Below are positions 26,073 through 35,147 of a DNA stretch of 64,000 nt, in pieces (within the stretch, counting starts at the first letter, position 1; each line of letters begins with the position of its first letter). Location: positions 1,000,001 to 1,064,000 of the forward strand of contig JAVJNT010000002.1 in the NCBI GenBank assembly GCA_040217175.1, given 5' to 3'. The notes beneath the pieces are model-generated. The model did not search any database. It was not told the DNA's origin and saw nothing but the letters and a program-made list of their open reading frames with translations. This DNA is from Phycisphaerales bacterium (GTDB lineage: Bacteria; Planctomycetota; Phycisphaerae; Phycisphaerales; UBA1924). A program made the position numbers and the translations under genes.

Positions 26073-26822
26073 ATGAACGATCGAGAGGCCCCTAGCTTGC
26101 CACACACCGACGCCCCGAGCCCCCAAGAGACCCATGGCGCCGGGCTTGGTGAGATCATCGCGGCCGTCTCGGACGGCTGGACGTGCCCCGAGTGCCGCTA
26201 CGAACTCCGGGGCCAGGCCATCCACCTCGAGCCGAAGTATCGCTTCCTGGTGAGCCAGTGCCCCGAGTGCGGCAGGGTCTGGCCCGCCCAGATGCAGGAC
26301 CTCCGGCCCGTCGTGCGTCGACGCCTTGCATCAGCCTCGGCCTTCCTGTGGTGGGTGCTCGTGGGAGGGGCGCTGCTGGGCATCGGGATGTATCTGTTCG
26401 GTATGGCGGCCTCGGCGGCGAGCTGGGCGAGGTGGCGCGGCGACTTCCTGAACTGGGCGGCCCTGAGCGACGTCCTCTGGCATCCGCCCGTCATGCTCGT
26501 CGCGGCGCTCACGGCGGCGATCGGGTTGTCTCACCTGACCACCCGCCGACTGCTCTTGCTGGCCATCGCGCCGGCGGTCATCGGCTTCTTGAGCACGGTC
26601 GCGCTGCTGCTGAGCGACATCGGCCGCAACGCGCTCTTCGGAGAAGTCGTTGCGGCGATGATCCACCTCGGCGCAGGTTGCGTCACGATGGCCGTCGCGG
26701 TGCTCGTCGCGCGGCCGATCGCCCGGGTCGTCGCGCTCGTGTTCATGAGCCAGAACATGCGTCTCGTCGTCTCGGGCCTGTGGACCGCCGACGGGCGCAC
26801 GCCGCCGTGGCTGAAGCCCTAG
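26073..26822 (+). CDS. Zinc-ribbon integral membrane protein, function unknown
   Basis: 249 residues from ATG 26073. The N-terminal cytoplasmic part has a two-knuckle zinc ribbon: CPECRYELRG and, about 25 residues later, CPECGRVWP. Four or five membrane segments follow (FLWWVLVGGALLGIGMYLFGM, MLVAALTAAIGLSHL, LLLLAIAPAVIGFLSTVALLL, AGCVTMAVAVLVARPI), and a short C-terminal tail. Such 'CxxC ribbon plus membrane helices' proteins are common in Phycisphaerae, and another in this window lies at 55475-56788. The last codons overlap the convergent asparaginase-like gene by 4 bp. Confidence 0.65.
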   Translation: MNDREAPSLPHTDAPSPQETHGAGLGEIIAAVSDGWTCPECRYELRGQAIHLEPKYRFLVSQCPECGRVWPAQMQDLRPVVRRRLASASAFLWWVLVGGALLGIGMYLFGMAASAASWARWRGDFLNWAALSDVLWHPPVMLVAALTAAIGLSHLTTRRLLLLAIAPAVIGFLSTVALLLSDIGRNALFGEVVAAMIHLGAGCVTMAVAVLVARPIARVVALVFMSQNMRLVVSGLWTADGRTPPWLKP

Positions 26823-27376
26823 GCCTCGCCCTGGCGCACGAACGTACCGCGCTGGCGGTCCTTCTCGACGCCCGGGAAGCGCAGCGCCCGGCCGTGGAAC
26901 ACGCACCACACGCCCGGGTCGAGCGTGCCCGTCGCGAAGAGCGCCTCGGTGAGGTTCTGCACGCCATCGCTGCGCTGCATCGCAAAGGGCCGCATCGCGC
27001 CCGTCAGGATGATCGGGAGCGCCAGGCCCTGGAGCTCGTCGTGCAGCAGGTTGCCCGTGTCCGCCAGCGTGTCGGTGCCGTGGAGGATGACGATGCCCGT
27101 GGGCGACGGCGACTCGCCCAAGCACCGCCGGACGGCGTCGAGGACGGCGCGGCGATCGTCGTCGGTGATGTCCAGGCTGTCCTTGCTCATGAGCTCGCGC
27201 ACCGAGACCTCGGCCCCGCTCAGGCGGAAGCGGGCGAGCTTGCGGCGGACGATCGACCGGTGGTTGGCCAGCGTGCCGGTGTACTCGTCGTAGGTCTTCT
27301 CGATGGTGCCGCCGGTGGTGAGCACGGCGATGCGTCGCTCGACGGGCAGCGGCTCGGGCGTGGGCTTGGGCGGCAT
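26819..27376 (-). CDS. Single-domain asparaginase-like protein
   Basis: 185 residues, about half the length of bacterial L-asparaginases (around 330). It corresponds to the N-terminal, active-site-bearing domain. The first catalytic motif is LTTGGTIEKTYDEYTG, and the second is ILHGTDTLADT (Thr-Asp pair). The LTGAMRPF segment is present, but the Lys normally at the start of that strand (K-P-V-x-x-x-G) is replaced by Leu in LALPIILTGAM. There is no C-terminal domain. It may be a reduced amidohydrolase with altered catalysis or a non-catalytic form; known short asparaginases exist in other phyla. Confidence 0.75.
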   Translation of the reverse strand: MPPKPTPEPLPVERRIAVLTTGGTIEKTYDEYTGTLANHRSIVRRKLARFRLSGAEVSVRELMSKDSLDITDDDRRAVLDAVRRCLGESPSPTGIVILHGTDTLADTGNLLHDELQGLALPIILTGAMRPFAMQRSDGVQNLTEALFATGTLDPGVWCVFHGRALRFPGVEKDRQRGTFVRQGEA

Positions 27377-27455
27377 GGGCGGTTATAGCCCCGACCGGGC
27401 CGGCCGGGGCGGGCACCGCAGCGCATCCTTGCGAACAAACCCCAGGAGCCTTCCC

Positions 27456-27551
27456 ATGCCTGCCAGCCTGCGCACCGCGAACGCCAAGCCCACGCAAGAC
27501 AAGCCCGTGGTCCACCCCGGCGGCATCTTCCCGCTGGTCTTCAGCGTCTAG
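27456..27551 (+). CDS. Possible 31-residue small protein
   Basis: ATG 27456 is preceded by CAGGAGCC with optimal spacing. The product is MPASLRTANAKPTQDKPVVH followed by PGGIFPLVFSV, with a basic start and a hydrophobic C-terminus. It lies in the gap after the divergent asparaginase-like gene and ends three bases before the convergent dockerin gene's stop. The ribosome site is better than those of many annotated genes here. No family is recognised, and it could be a chance ORF. Confidence 0.35.
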   Translation: MPASLRTANAKPTQDKPVVHPGGIFPLVFSV

Positions 27552-27554
27552 CGG

Positions 27555-29909
27555 CTACGGGCAGCCCGCGTCGAACTCGTTCTGGAACGGCAGCAAGTCG
27601 AACACGGTGAGCACGCCATCGCCGTCGAAGTCGGCTCGGGTGCTGCCGCTCTCAAACAGGTTCAAGAACGTCAGAAAGTCGTAGACCGTGAGCTCGCCGT
27701 CACCGTCGAGGTCGGCCGGGCACTCGGCGGGCCTGCAGCGGTTGAGGAGGATGGTGACTTCGAGCTCATCCGATTGGATCAGGTACACGCCCGTCGTCAC
27801 GACGTCGTTGGTTCCGTCGTTGTTCATGTCCGCTACGGCGATCTGCGTTGAATTCAGCGGGTCGGCATACAAGACCTGCGGCGCGGAGAATCTGCCGTCG
27901 CCATTGTTCAGCATGACGAGGGTCTGGCCATCCTCGCCCGGCCAGACGAGGTCGCGATCACTGTCACCATTAACATCGGCGATCGTACCTGATACGCTTC
28001 CTGGGACGGGCAAGCCGGGTTCCGTAGTAATAGGATAGCGACGATCAAGCGTGAACCCGCCAGCCCCAGTAGCCAACATCACGACGACTTCATAAGACTG
28101 GAAGACCGCAAGGTCCTCCAAGCCATTGCCATCGACATCGCCCAATGCCATCGCCACAGGATCGTCGATCTCGACCACGAAGGTGGGCTCCGCGAACGTG
28201 CCCGTTCCGTCGTTCAACAGGACGTACACGTTCTTGACTGTTGCCATGAGAAGATCGAGCGTGCCGTTGCGGTCGACGTCCGCCAGCAGCATGTCCCGAC
28301 CGTTCAGCGGAAAGTTGATCGCGACGAACTCCGAGAGTCCCCCGGCGCCATCGCCTAGCAACACGTTGATGAGCCGGCCGTTGCTCGCGACAACGTCGGC
28401 CAGACCATCGCCGTTGACGTCGCCGGTCGCCACGAGGTCACTGTTGACCCGGAGCACTGGCTGGACGTCGAACGTACGGTCGCCGCGATTGATCAGCACG
28501 TTGACCGCAAAACTGCCGAAGGCGATAAGGTCCGTCAGTCCATCGCCGTTGAAGTCTGCGTGCTCAATCTTTGATCGCACCTCCATGCGATCGATCGACG
28601 GCGCCGCTTTGTATGCCTCACGCTCCTCATAGAAGAATGCCTGCGGCCAACCGTAGTCATAAGTCGCGACGACCACGTCTCGAAATCCGTCGTTGTCAAG
28701 ATCAACAACCGCGAGGTCGGCAAACGGATTGTAACTCGGCATCTCCACCGCGATACGCGATGGGCCGACGAGCGTTCCATCGCCACGGTTTGCCAGCACG
28801 CTTCCAACACCCGTACGGCTCTGAACGGTCACGGCATCGGCGTCTCCATCTGCATCGACGTCGCCCAACGCGAGAGCGAAGACCTGGCTCGTAGACCGAA
28901 AGAACGAGAGGTTCCACCCGTACCGGCCGGCGGGCGCAAGGCTGCCGTCGCCTTGATTGAGCGTCACCTGGACGATGTCCATATCGGCGGTCACGAGATC
29001 CGCATCGCCGTCACCATCCATGTCGCGGAGCTCGAGCGAATCTCCTAGCCCAGGCAGCTTCGTCTCGGTCGCATCGAACGTGGCGTCGCCCGCATTGCGA
29101 AAGACGAAGGCCGCGTCGCGTTCCATGATGTCGTCGGATTCGATACCGACGATGTCGAGGTCGCCGTCGCCATCCATATCGGCAATGCCAGCATCCGTGA
29201 AGAACGAGGGTACGGGCAGGAGACGATACGACCCGAACGCTCCAGTACCGTCGTTGATCGAGACGTAGAGCTGGGAGCCGCTCACGGTCGCCACGTCGAG
29301 ATCACCGTCGCCATCGAGGTCGCCCAGTGAGATGCTGTCCGTGGAGCCGGCACCGGCGGTCGTCTGCGGCGCACCCAGCGAACCGTCTCCCGTGTTCTTG
29401 AGCACGTCGAGTCCCATGGCATCGAAGTTGGCAACAATGACGTCGAGATCACCATCGCCGTCGACGTCCCCGAGCGTCACCACACTCGGAAGACCGGCCG
29501 TTGCGAAATTGCCGAGATGGGTCAGCGTGCCGTCACCATCACCGAGCAGCACCGAGACCGTGTCGGCCAGGGTGCAGGCCACAACGACATCGAGATTTTC
29601 GTCCCCATTCAGGTCGCCGAGCGTGACCCATCGTGGTTGGGCGTCAATCTGGAAGGACGCCGCGGGCCCGAACGAGCCAGAGCCGTCGCCGAGCAGCACT
29701 TCGATCATGTCGAACTCGGTTTCGGAAACCACCGCATCCGGGATTCCGTCGTTGTTCAGGTCACCGAGCACGAGGTCGAAGCTCCGATCAGGCGCCTCGA
29801 ACGCGATTGGCTTGTCAAACGATGCACGCGGATCACAGATCTGCCCCACCACCACGCCGGCAAGACACATCACGGCCGCGGTCGCGGCCAACGGCTGCAT
29901 TCGATTCAT
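27555..29909 (-). CDS. Large secreted FG-GAP/VCBS-repeat protein with GC-type dockerin
   Basis: 784 residues with a signal peptide (AATAAVMCLAGVVVGQ). More than a dozen calcium-binding FG-GAP/VCBS repeats follow in series (DLNNDGIPDAVV, DLNGDENLDVVV, DVDGDGDLDVIV, DLDGDGDLDVAT, DMDGDGDADLVT, DVNGDGLADVVA, DVDRNGTLDLLM, DMNNDGTNDVVT), predicted to build one or two seven-bladed propellers. The C-terminal CPADLDGDGELTVYDFL...GCP is a two-repeat dockerin-like module. The ATG is preceded by GGGGAG. It is probably a cell-surface or matrix protein; the ligand is unknown. Base use is slightly lower in GC in the middle (28.0-29.3 kb) than in neighbouring genes. Confidence 0.88.
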   Translation of the reverse strand: MNRMQPLAATAAVMCLAGVVVGQICDPRASFDKPIAFEAPDRSFDLVLGDLNNDGIPDAVVSETEFDMIEVLLGDGSGSFGPAASFQIDAQPRWVTLGDLNGDENLDVVVACTLADTVSVLLGDGDGTLTHLGNFATAGLPSVVTLGDVDGDGDLDVIVANFDAMGLDVLKNTGDGSLGAPQTTAGAGSTDSISLGDLDGDGDLDVATVSGSQLYVSINDGTGAFGSYRLLPVPSFFTDAGIADMDGDGDLDIVGIESDDIMERDAAFVFRNAGDATFDATETKLPGLGDSLELRDMDGDGDADLVTADMDIVQVTLNQGDGSLAPAGRYGWNLSFFRSTSQVFALALGDVDADGDADAVTVQSRTGVGSVLANRGDGTLVGPSRIAVEMPSYNPFADLAVVDLDNDGFRDVVVATYDYGWPQAFFYEEREAYKAAPSIDRMEVRSKIEHADFNGDGLTDLIAFGSFAVNVLINRGDRTFDVQPVLRVNSDLVATGDVNGDGLADVVASNGRLINVLLGDGAGGLSEFVAINFPLNGRDMLLADVDRNGTLDLLMATVKNVYVLLNDGTGTFAEPTFVVEIDDPVAMALGDVDGNGLEDLAVFQSYEVVVMLATGAGGFTLDRRYPITTEPGLPVPGSVSGTIADVNGDSDRDLVWPGEDGQTLVMLNNGDGRFSAPQVLYADPLNSTQIAVADMNNDGTNDVVTTGVYLIQSDELEVTILLNRCRPAECPADLDGDGELTVYDFLTFLNLFESGSTRADFDGDGVLTVFDLLPFQNEFDAGCP

Positions 29910-30007
29910 GGGGACTCCCCTTCTCCATCCCGCCCGGACGGAGATCGGATCGCGCGGCTTTCGCGCCGCACATTGTCATACGGCCCGAGCCTCGCAGGGT
30001 TGCGGCC

Positions 30008-30949
30008 CTACGGGCAGCCCGCGTCGAACTCGTTCTGGAACGCCAGGAAGTCGAAGATCGTCAGCTCGCCATCACCGTCGAAGTCGGCGATCGGGTCGCC
30101 GGCATCGAAGGCGTTCTGGAATGCGAGGAAGTCGAAGATGGTGAGCTCGCCATCGCCGTCGATGTCGGCGCGGCAGGGAGGGTCGAGCGGGCCGAGCCAC
30201 GCAGCGCCGCCGGTGGCATTGCTGTCGGTGTATGGGTTGGTGAAGGCCACCCATTCGCCGCCGGAGCCCTGCGAGAGGTCGTACGAGAACGCCGGCACGC
30301 CGTCGGCGCCGCGCGTGGATAGGACGTACACGGTGTTGTTACCGATCGCCATCGCGCGGCCCTGCGTGTTGCTGGCTGGGAACGGATCGACGATCTTGGT
30401 GATCTCCTGCGCATCCACGTCGATGGCGTAGAGGCCCGAGTCGCCGAACTCGGTATAGCCGTAGAGCAAGCCGTCGGCGGCGTTGTAGTCGAGCGCGAAG
30501 AAGCGGAAGCCCGTGCCAGTGTGAACGTCGTAGGCGAGCTGCGTCGTGCCCGTCGCGGGATCGATGCTGTAGATGCCCTTGGTGCTCGAGAAGTTCGAGT
30601 AGCCGAAGAGCGTCTGTCCGTCGTAGGCCATCGCGTGGATGTCGCGGTCGATGGTCGCCAGCCGGCGGGGCGATCCGGTGAAGTCGTGTTCGTAGAGCAC
30701 CGTTGTAAATGGCCCATTGCAGAGATACACGCTGCCGTCGCCCCGGCCTGCCGCTCCGCTGACGTCGAATCGCACGCCGGGCACGTACCCGACGCTGGGG
30801 AAGCCGGCCAGATCCGACGTATACGTCGTGGGGGAGCTCGACTCGAGCCCGACGAAGACCTGGCCGTGGGCCATGGTGGCCACCAGCCCTGACGCCAGGC
30901 CTGACGCCAGGCCTGACGCCATGCCGCCGAGGATCGCCGTCTTCATCAT
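30008..30949 (-). CDS. Secreted propeller-like protein with GC-type dockerin
   Basis: 313 residues from ATG 30949 (tandem ATGs; GGGGG upstream). The signal peptide contains a tandemly repeated A-S-G-L motif written by 12-bp DNA repeats. The mature part consists of short strand-turn repeats (YEHDFTGSPRRLATIDRD, GIYSIDPATGTTQLAYD, GLYAIDVDAQEITKIVD) resembling a six- or seven-blade propeller of the DUF4394/lactonase kind. The C-terminal module has two near-identical DGDGELTIFDFLAFQN repeats between CRAD and the terminal GCP. It lies between two other dockerin genes on the same strand. Confidence 0.8.
   Translation of the reverse strand: MMKTAILGGMASGLASGLASGLVATMAHGQVFVGLESSSPTTYTSDLAGFPSVGYVPGVRFDVSGAAGRGDGSVYLCNGPFTTVLYEHDFTGSPRRLATIDRDIHAMAYDGQTLFGYSNFSSTKGIYSIDPATGTTQLAYDVHTGTGFRFFALDYNAADGLLYGYTEFGDSGLYAIDVDAQEITKIVDPFPASNTQGRAMAIGNNTVYVLSTRGADGVPAFSYDLSQGSGGEWVAFTNPYTDSNATGGAAWLGPLDPPCRADIDGDGELTIFDFLAFQNAFDAGDPIADFDGDGELTIFDFLAFQNEFDAGCP
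30891..30920. repeat. 12-bp tandem repeat in a signal-peptide region
   Basis: The unit gacgccaggcct occurs at 30891-30902 and 30903-30914, with a partial third copy at 30915-30920. It writes the repeated Ala-Ser-Gly-Leu of the dockerin protein's signal peptide. Copy-number change would lengthen or shorten the hydrophobic core in steps of four residues without a frameshift. Confidence 0.7.
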
Positions 30950-30984
30950 GGTCGTGCCCCCTTCGATCTCATCCAATTGAAGAA

Positions 30985-31010
30985 CGCCGCCGCACGATGC
31001 GACGGCGCTG
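30985..31010 (-). terminator. Hairpin after the subtilase gene, possible terminator
   Basis: A GC-rich inverted repeat (cgccgccgca ... tgcgacggcg, one mismatch) lies just past the subtilase stop and is followed on the minus strand by TTCTTCAATTG. It may end the protease transcript before the next dockerin gene. Confidence 0.35.
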
Positions 31011-31037
31011 TGAGTATGGATCGCGACGCGGCGGGCG

Positions 31038-33272
31038 TTACGAGCAGCCGGCAGCGAACTCGTTCTGGAACGCCAGGAAGTCGAAGATGTTCAGGGTACC
31101 GTCGCCATCGAAATCGGCGGCGAGATCGCCCGAGGCGAAGGCGTTCTGGAACGCCAGGAAGTCGAAGATGTCCAGGGTGCCGTTGCCATCGAAGTCGGCC
31201 CGACAATCGACGCCACGGCTGAGCTCGTCGGCGGTCACGACGCGCTTGACGCCGTCGAGCCCGCGGATGCTCATGAGCAGGCCCGCGCCACCGCCGCGCT
31301 CGAAGAACTCGACGGTCAACTCGTGCGTGCCAGCTTGCAGGGCAACCTGGGTGCCGACCTCACGCATCGGGTGCAGCCCGTCGTTGTTGACGATCTCGTC
31401 GTCGCCCAGGTAGAGCTTGCTGCCGTCGTCCGAGTCGGTGAACAGCGTGTAGATGCCGGTCTCGGGGATGTCGATGTAGCCCGTAAAGACGGCGGCCACG
31501 TTTTCGTCCCGGCCGCTGGTAACAAAGTCGCCCATCGTCGAGGGGAAGTTGATCGCCGACACCACGTCGCTGGCGTAGGGCGTCAGCGTCGAGAAGTCGG
31601 GCAACACGTCGAAGGCGCCCTCGTAGTAGTCCACGTCCATGCCCGGCTGGGTGCTCGTGGGGTTCTCGGGAGCGCGGAAGCTGGCCGGATCGAGCACGTC
31701 GACCGTCACGGTGGCGCCGGCGGTCTGATCACCGTTGGTGACGACGTAGTCGAACGCGTCCTCGCCGAACGAGCCCGACGGCGCGGTGTAGACCAGCTCG
31801 TCGCGACCCTCGGGGCCGGTGCCCACGCTCAGCGTAATGGTCCCGCCCAGCGAGCCCGTGGCGTCGAAGCTCTCGATGCTCAAGGGCAGGCCCATCGGGT
31901 CGAAGTCGTTGGCGGTCACGTCGAGGTCGGACATGTCTCCCGCGATGACGGCAAACGTGTCGTCGATCGCCAGCGGCTCGCCCGAACCCGTGCCCGCGGC
32001 GGCGGCGACGGCCTGGAACGCGTTCGTGCGACCGTTGCTGAAGATCGGGTCGAAGCCCGGGGCGCCGATGTCGTCGGCCGTGTCGTAGAGGATGTTCTGG
32101 AGCACTTCAGGCGTGGCGGTCGGCGCCACGCTCCACATCAGGCCCAGCACGCCGTTGGTCACCGGAGTGGCCATGCTCGTGCCGCTGTAGAAGTCGTATC
32201 CACCGCCGAGCACCGGCGCGAGGATGTCCACGCCCGGCGTGAAGATGTCGACGCCGCGGCCATAGCTCGAGAAGCCGGCCTTGCCGTCCGAGCGGTTGCT
32301 GGCGCCCACCACGATGGTGTCGGCCCACGAGAAGCCGCTGTGGTCCTGGTCGAAGTTGTCGGCGGCGTACAGCAGCAGCCCGCCGATGCTCTTGATGTAC
32401 GTGCCCGAGTCGCCCACCGCCGGCGTCTGCACGCCCGTCCACGAGCAGCTCGCGGTCTTGGCGCCGTTCTCGACGGCCCACTCCGAGCCGTGCAGGATGG
32501 CGTTGAGCGAGGCGCTGCCCGCGCCGCCGGCCGAAGCGGTTGGCGCGCGGACGCCGAGGATCTGCAGGTTCCAGCCCGCGCCGGCGACGCCGACGCCGTT
32601 GTCGCCGATGGCGGCACCGCAACCGGCCACGTGCGTGCCGTGACCGTTCTGATCGAAGACCACGCCGCCCTCGCTCTCGCGCAGGCGGTCGCCCGAGTTG
32701 TACCCCTCGACCAGCGCGTCGGCCAGGTCTTCGTGGGTCAGCATCGTGCCGGTGTCGACGTACGCGGTGATGATCGACGACGAGCCCGTCGTGATGTCCC
32801 ACGCCTGCGGCGACGAGATCACCGGGTGGTGCCACTGCTGGCTATACCGCGGATCGCCGGGCTCGATCATGGTGTACACGATCCAGTTGGGGTGCGCGAA
32901 GCGGTAGTCATCGGTCGCACCGAGCCATGCGCCCATCGTCGACTCGTCCATGCCATCGGGGATGGAGAGCGTGTAGCGATCGGGGCCGCGGTCGTGCTCG
33001 ACGACGAATGGCTCGAGGCGCGCCTCGGCCGCGCGGCGGCGCGCCACGGCCTGCTCGTACGTCAGCCCCGCGCGCTGCCAGTCGACGATGCGCTTGGGCG
33101 CCACCAGCATCTGCCCGCTGAACGTCCGCTGGTTGGCGGTCTCGACGAACGGCCCGAAGAACTCGGCGCCAAGGCCGATGGCGTCGTCGGCCAGGGCCGG
33201 CGTCGCCAGGCCCACCGCAAGAAGGATCGACATGGCGCCGACGGACCGACGCGAGACGTGCTGATAACCCAT
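31038..33272 (-). CDS. Secreted subtilisin-like (S8) protease with PA14 domain and GC-type dockerin
   Basis: 744 residues from ATG 33272 (GGGGAG eight bases upstream); the longer frame to 33401 is rejected. The signal peptide ends near TPALA. A propeptide-like region (about 30-135) precedes the catalytic domain, with Asp173 (AYVDTGT), His211 (NGHGTHVAG) and Ser366 (SGTSMATP). Next comes a cadherin-like segment about 445-540 (DDTFAVIAGD...TANDFDPMG, FDYVVTNGDQTA). A PA14 domain (about 565-680) reads YYEGAFDVLPDF, FTGYIDIPETGIYTLFTDSDDGSKLYL and HELTVEFFERGGG. It ends in a dockerin pair, CRADFDGNGTLDIFDFL to GCS. It likely cleaves extracellular protein. Confidence 0.93.
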   Translation of the reverse strand: MGYQHVSRRSVGAMSILLAVGLATPALADDAIGLGAEFFGPFVETANQRTFSGQMLVAPKRIVDWQRAGLTYEQAVARRRAAEARLEPFVVEHDRGPDRYTLSIPDGMDESTMGAWLGATDDYRFAHPNWIVYTMIEPGDPRYSQQWHHPVISSPQAWDITTGSSSIITAYVDTGTMLTHEDLADALVEGYNSGDRLRESEGGVVFDQNGHGTHVAGCGAAIGDNGVGVAGAGWNLQILGVRAPTASAGGAGSASLNAILHGSEWAVENGAKTASCSWTGVQTPAVGDSGTYIKSIGGLLLYAADNFDQDHSGFSWADTIVVGASNRSDGKAGFSSYGRGVDIFTPGVDILAPVLGGGYDFYSGTSMATPVTNGVLGLMWSVAPTATPEVLQNILYDTADDIGAPGFDPIFSNGRTNAFQAVAAAAGTGSGEPLAIDDTFAVIAGDMSDLDVTANDFDPMGLPLSIESFDATGSLGGTITLSVGTGPEGRDELVYTAPSGSFGEDAFDYVVTNGDQTAGATVTVDVLDPASFRAPENPTSTQPGMDVDYYEGAFDVLPDFSTLTPYASDVVSAINFPSTMGDFVTSGRDENVAAVFTGYIDIPETGIYTLFTDSDDGSKLYLGDDEIVNNDGLHPMREVGTQVALQAGTHELTVEFFERGGGAGLLMSIRGLDGVKRVVTADELSRGVDCRADFDGNGTLDIFDFLAFQNAFASGDLAADFDGDGTLNIFDFLAFQNEFAAGCS

Positions 33273-33512
33273 GTTGTGCTCCCCTATTCGCTTGGATGGT
33301 TCGAACGACCGGCGCCCTGGGCAGACCACGCCGGCCTTGGTGTTCTCTACGAACGAATGAACGGCGCGGACGACGCCCGGCCACCTTCCGTTCACCTCCA
33401 ATACCGATCGGGGACGGACAGCGTTAGCAAAACGTCCGATAGAGACCGGACCATCGCCCGATCCGCGCGATTTCTCGGGGGAATCCCGGCCAGCCCGGCA
33501 CGCGTGGGCGGC

Positions 33513-35126
33513 TCAGTGGTGGTCGCGATACCCGCCGCTCGGGTCGCCGACCTCCAGCACCGAGATCGAATTCACGACCCGGGCCACGCCGAGCGGCCGG
33601 CCCGCAACCAGCAGCACCTGATCGCCCGCCTGGGCCCAGTGGTGCTCGAGCAGGTACGACTCGACCACGTCGGTCCAGTCCGCCAGACGGCCGCTCTCGG
33701 GCGGCTGCTGCAGCACGGGCCACACGCCACGCAGCAGCGCCATCCGCTGGGTCGCGGCGGCGTCGCATGACCACGCGAGGATGGGGATGTCGAAGCCGTT
33801 CTGGCTCAGGTACCGGGCCGTGCCGCCGAGCTGGCTCCAGCACACGATGGCCTTGGCGTCGAGGTCCTCGGCCAGGTGCCACGCGCCGTGCGCGAGCGCG
33901 GCGGTTCGGTACCGCGTCTGCTTGAGCCGCTGGGGCGGGCTTGCCTTGCTCTCGGATCGCGCGAGTGCGCACTCGGTCGCGCGCGCGATACGCGACATCA
34001 TCTCGACCACCAGCGCCGGGTGCTTGCCGACGGCGGTCTCGCCCGAGAGCATGACCGCGCCGGCGCGATCGAAGATGGCGTTGGCCACGTCGCTCGCCTC
34101 GGCGCGGGTCGGGATCGTGCTGTCGATCATCGTCTCGAGCATCTGCGTCGCGACGATGCACGGCTTGCCCCAGTCGCCCGCGGCCTGGATGATCCGCTTC
34201 TGCGCGGGCGGGACCTCGGGGATATCCATCTCGACGCCCAAGTCGCCGCGCGCCACCATGATGGCGTCGCTCACCTCGGCGATCTCGTCGATGCACGCCA
34301 GCGCCTGGGGCTTCTCGATCTTCGCGATGATCGGGATGGGCTCGCGATCGGGCGCCTCGGCCACGATCAGGTCTCGCAGCTCCTCGATTTCTTTCGCGCT
34401 GCGCACGAAGGAGAGCGCGAGGTAGTCGAGCTCGTGCGCCACGGCCCACTTCACCAGCTCGCGATCGCGCTCGGTCAGCGCGGGCACCTTCATGTCGGTC
34501 TCGGGCAGGTTGATGCCCTTGCGCGTCGTCACCTTGCCGCCCACCGTCACCACGCAGCGCACGGCATTGCCATCCGGCTCGGCCCCCACCGCCAGCATGC
34601 GGATCGCGCCGTCGTTGATCAGCACACGCTGGCCGGGCTGCACCTCGTGCACGAGGTCGGCGTAGGTCAGCGGCAGGGCGGGCACGATCTCGCAGTGCTC
34701 GCCGTCGCGCTCCTCGCGGATCTCAGCGGTGTCGATCGTCTTGTCGAACAGCACGTTCTGGCCTGGGATCAGGTCGATGCCGCCGCCCTCGTCGATGTCG
34801 GGCACGGTACCGACGCGGATCTTGGGGCCCGGCAGGTCGCCGAAGACTCCCACGCACACGCCCTTGGCCGAGGCGGCCTTGCGGATGGTCCGGAGCCGCT
34901 TCTCGTGCTCGTCGGTGGTGCCGTGGGAGAAGTTCAGTCGGAATACGCTGGCCCCTGCGTCGATGAGGCGCTCGAGCATGGCCTGGCTCTCGGAGGCCGG
35001 GCCGATGGTCGCGACGATCTTGGTGAGCGCGGGCCGCTCGGTGCGCAGCGACGGGTGGTCGGTGGCGCCGGCGGAGTGGGCGAGCGGGCTGTGGGCCATG
35101 GGCGCTTGGTCGAGCTGCGTTGGCAC
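33513..35126 (-). CDS. pyk: Pyruvate kinase
   Basis: 537 residues. It converts phosphoenolpyruvate and ADP to pyruvate and ATP. After a 30-residue extension come the barrel motifs KIVATIGPAS, GASVFRLNFSHG and GDLPGPKIR (metal/ADP contacts). The B domain lies between. Then IIAKIEKPQAL (catalytic Lys and metal-binding Glu), MVARGDLGVEM and ATQMLETMI follow. ETAVGKHPALVV closes the barrel; the C-terminal allosteric domain is present. It lies 21 bases after an orphan solute-binding protein gene, which points to co-transcription. Confidence 0.96.
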   Translation of the reverse strand: MPTQLDQAPMAHSPLAHSAGATDHPSLRTERPALTKIVATIGPASESQAMLERLIDAGASVFRLNFSHGTTDEHEKRLRTIRKAASAKGVCVGVFGDLPGPKIRVGTVPDIDEGGGIDLIPGQNVLFDKTIDTAEIREERDGEHCEIVPALPLTYADLVHEVQPGQRVLINDGAIRMLAVGAEPDGNAVRCVVTVGGKVTTRKGINLPETDMKVPALTERDRELVKWAVAHELDYLALSFVRSAKEIEELRDLIVAEAPDREPIPIIAKIEKPQALACIDEIAEVSDAIMVARGDLGVEMDIPEVPPAQKRIIQAAGDWGKPCIVATQMLETMIDSTIPTRAEASDVANAIFDRAGAVMLSGETAVGKHPALVVEMMSRIARATECALARSESKASPPQRLKQTRYRTAALAHGAWHLAEDLDAKAIVCWSQLGGTARYLSQNGFDIPILAWSCDAAATQRMALLRGVWPVLQQPPESGRLADWTDVVESYLLEHHWAQAGDQVLLVAGRPLGVARVVNSISVLEVGDPSGGYRDHH

Positions 35127-35147
35127 GGGTTCCGTCCTTCCGATAAG

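Noticed and set aside
27555-29909. CRISPR-like array
   Set aside because: The regularly spaced similarity is protein-level FG-GAP repeats in a coding frame; no identical direct repeats with unique spacers exist.
31323-33770. 815-codon open frame on the + strand
   Set aside because: Mirror of the subtilase gene, whose catalytic residues and domains are clear.
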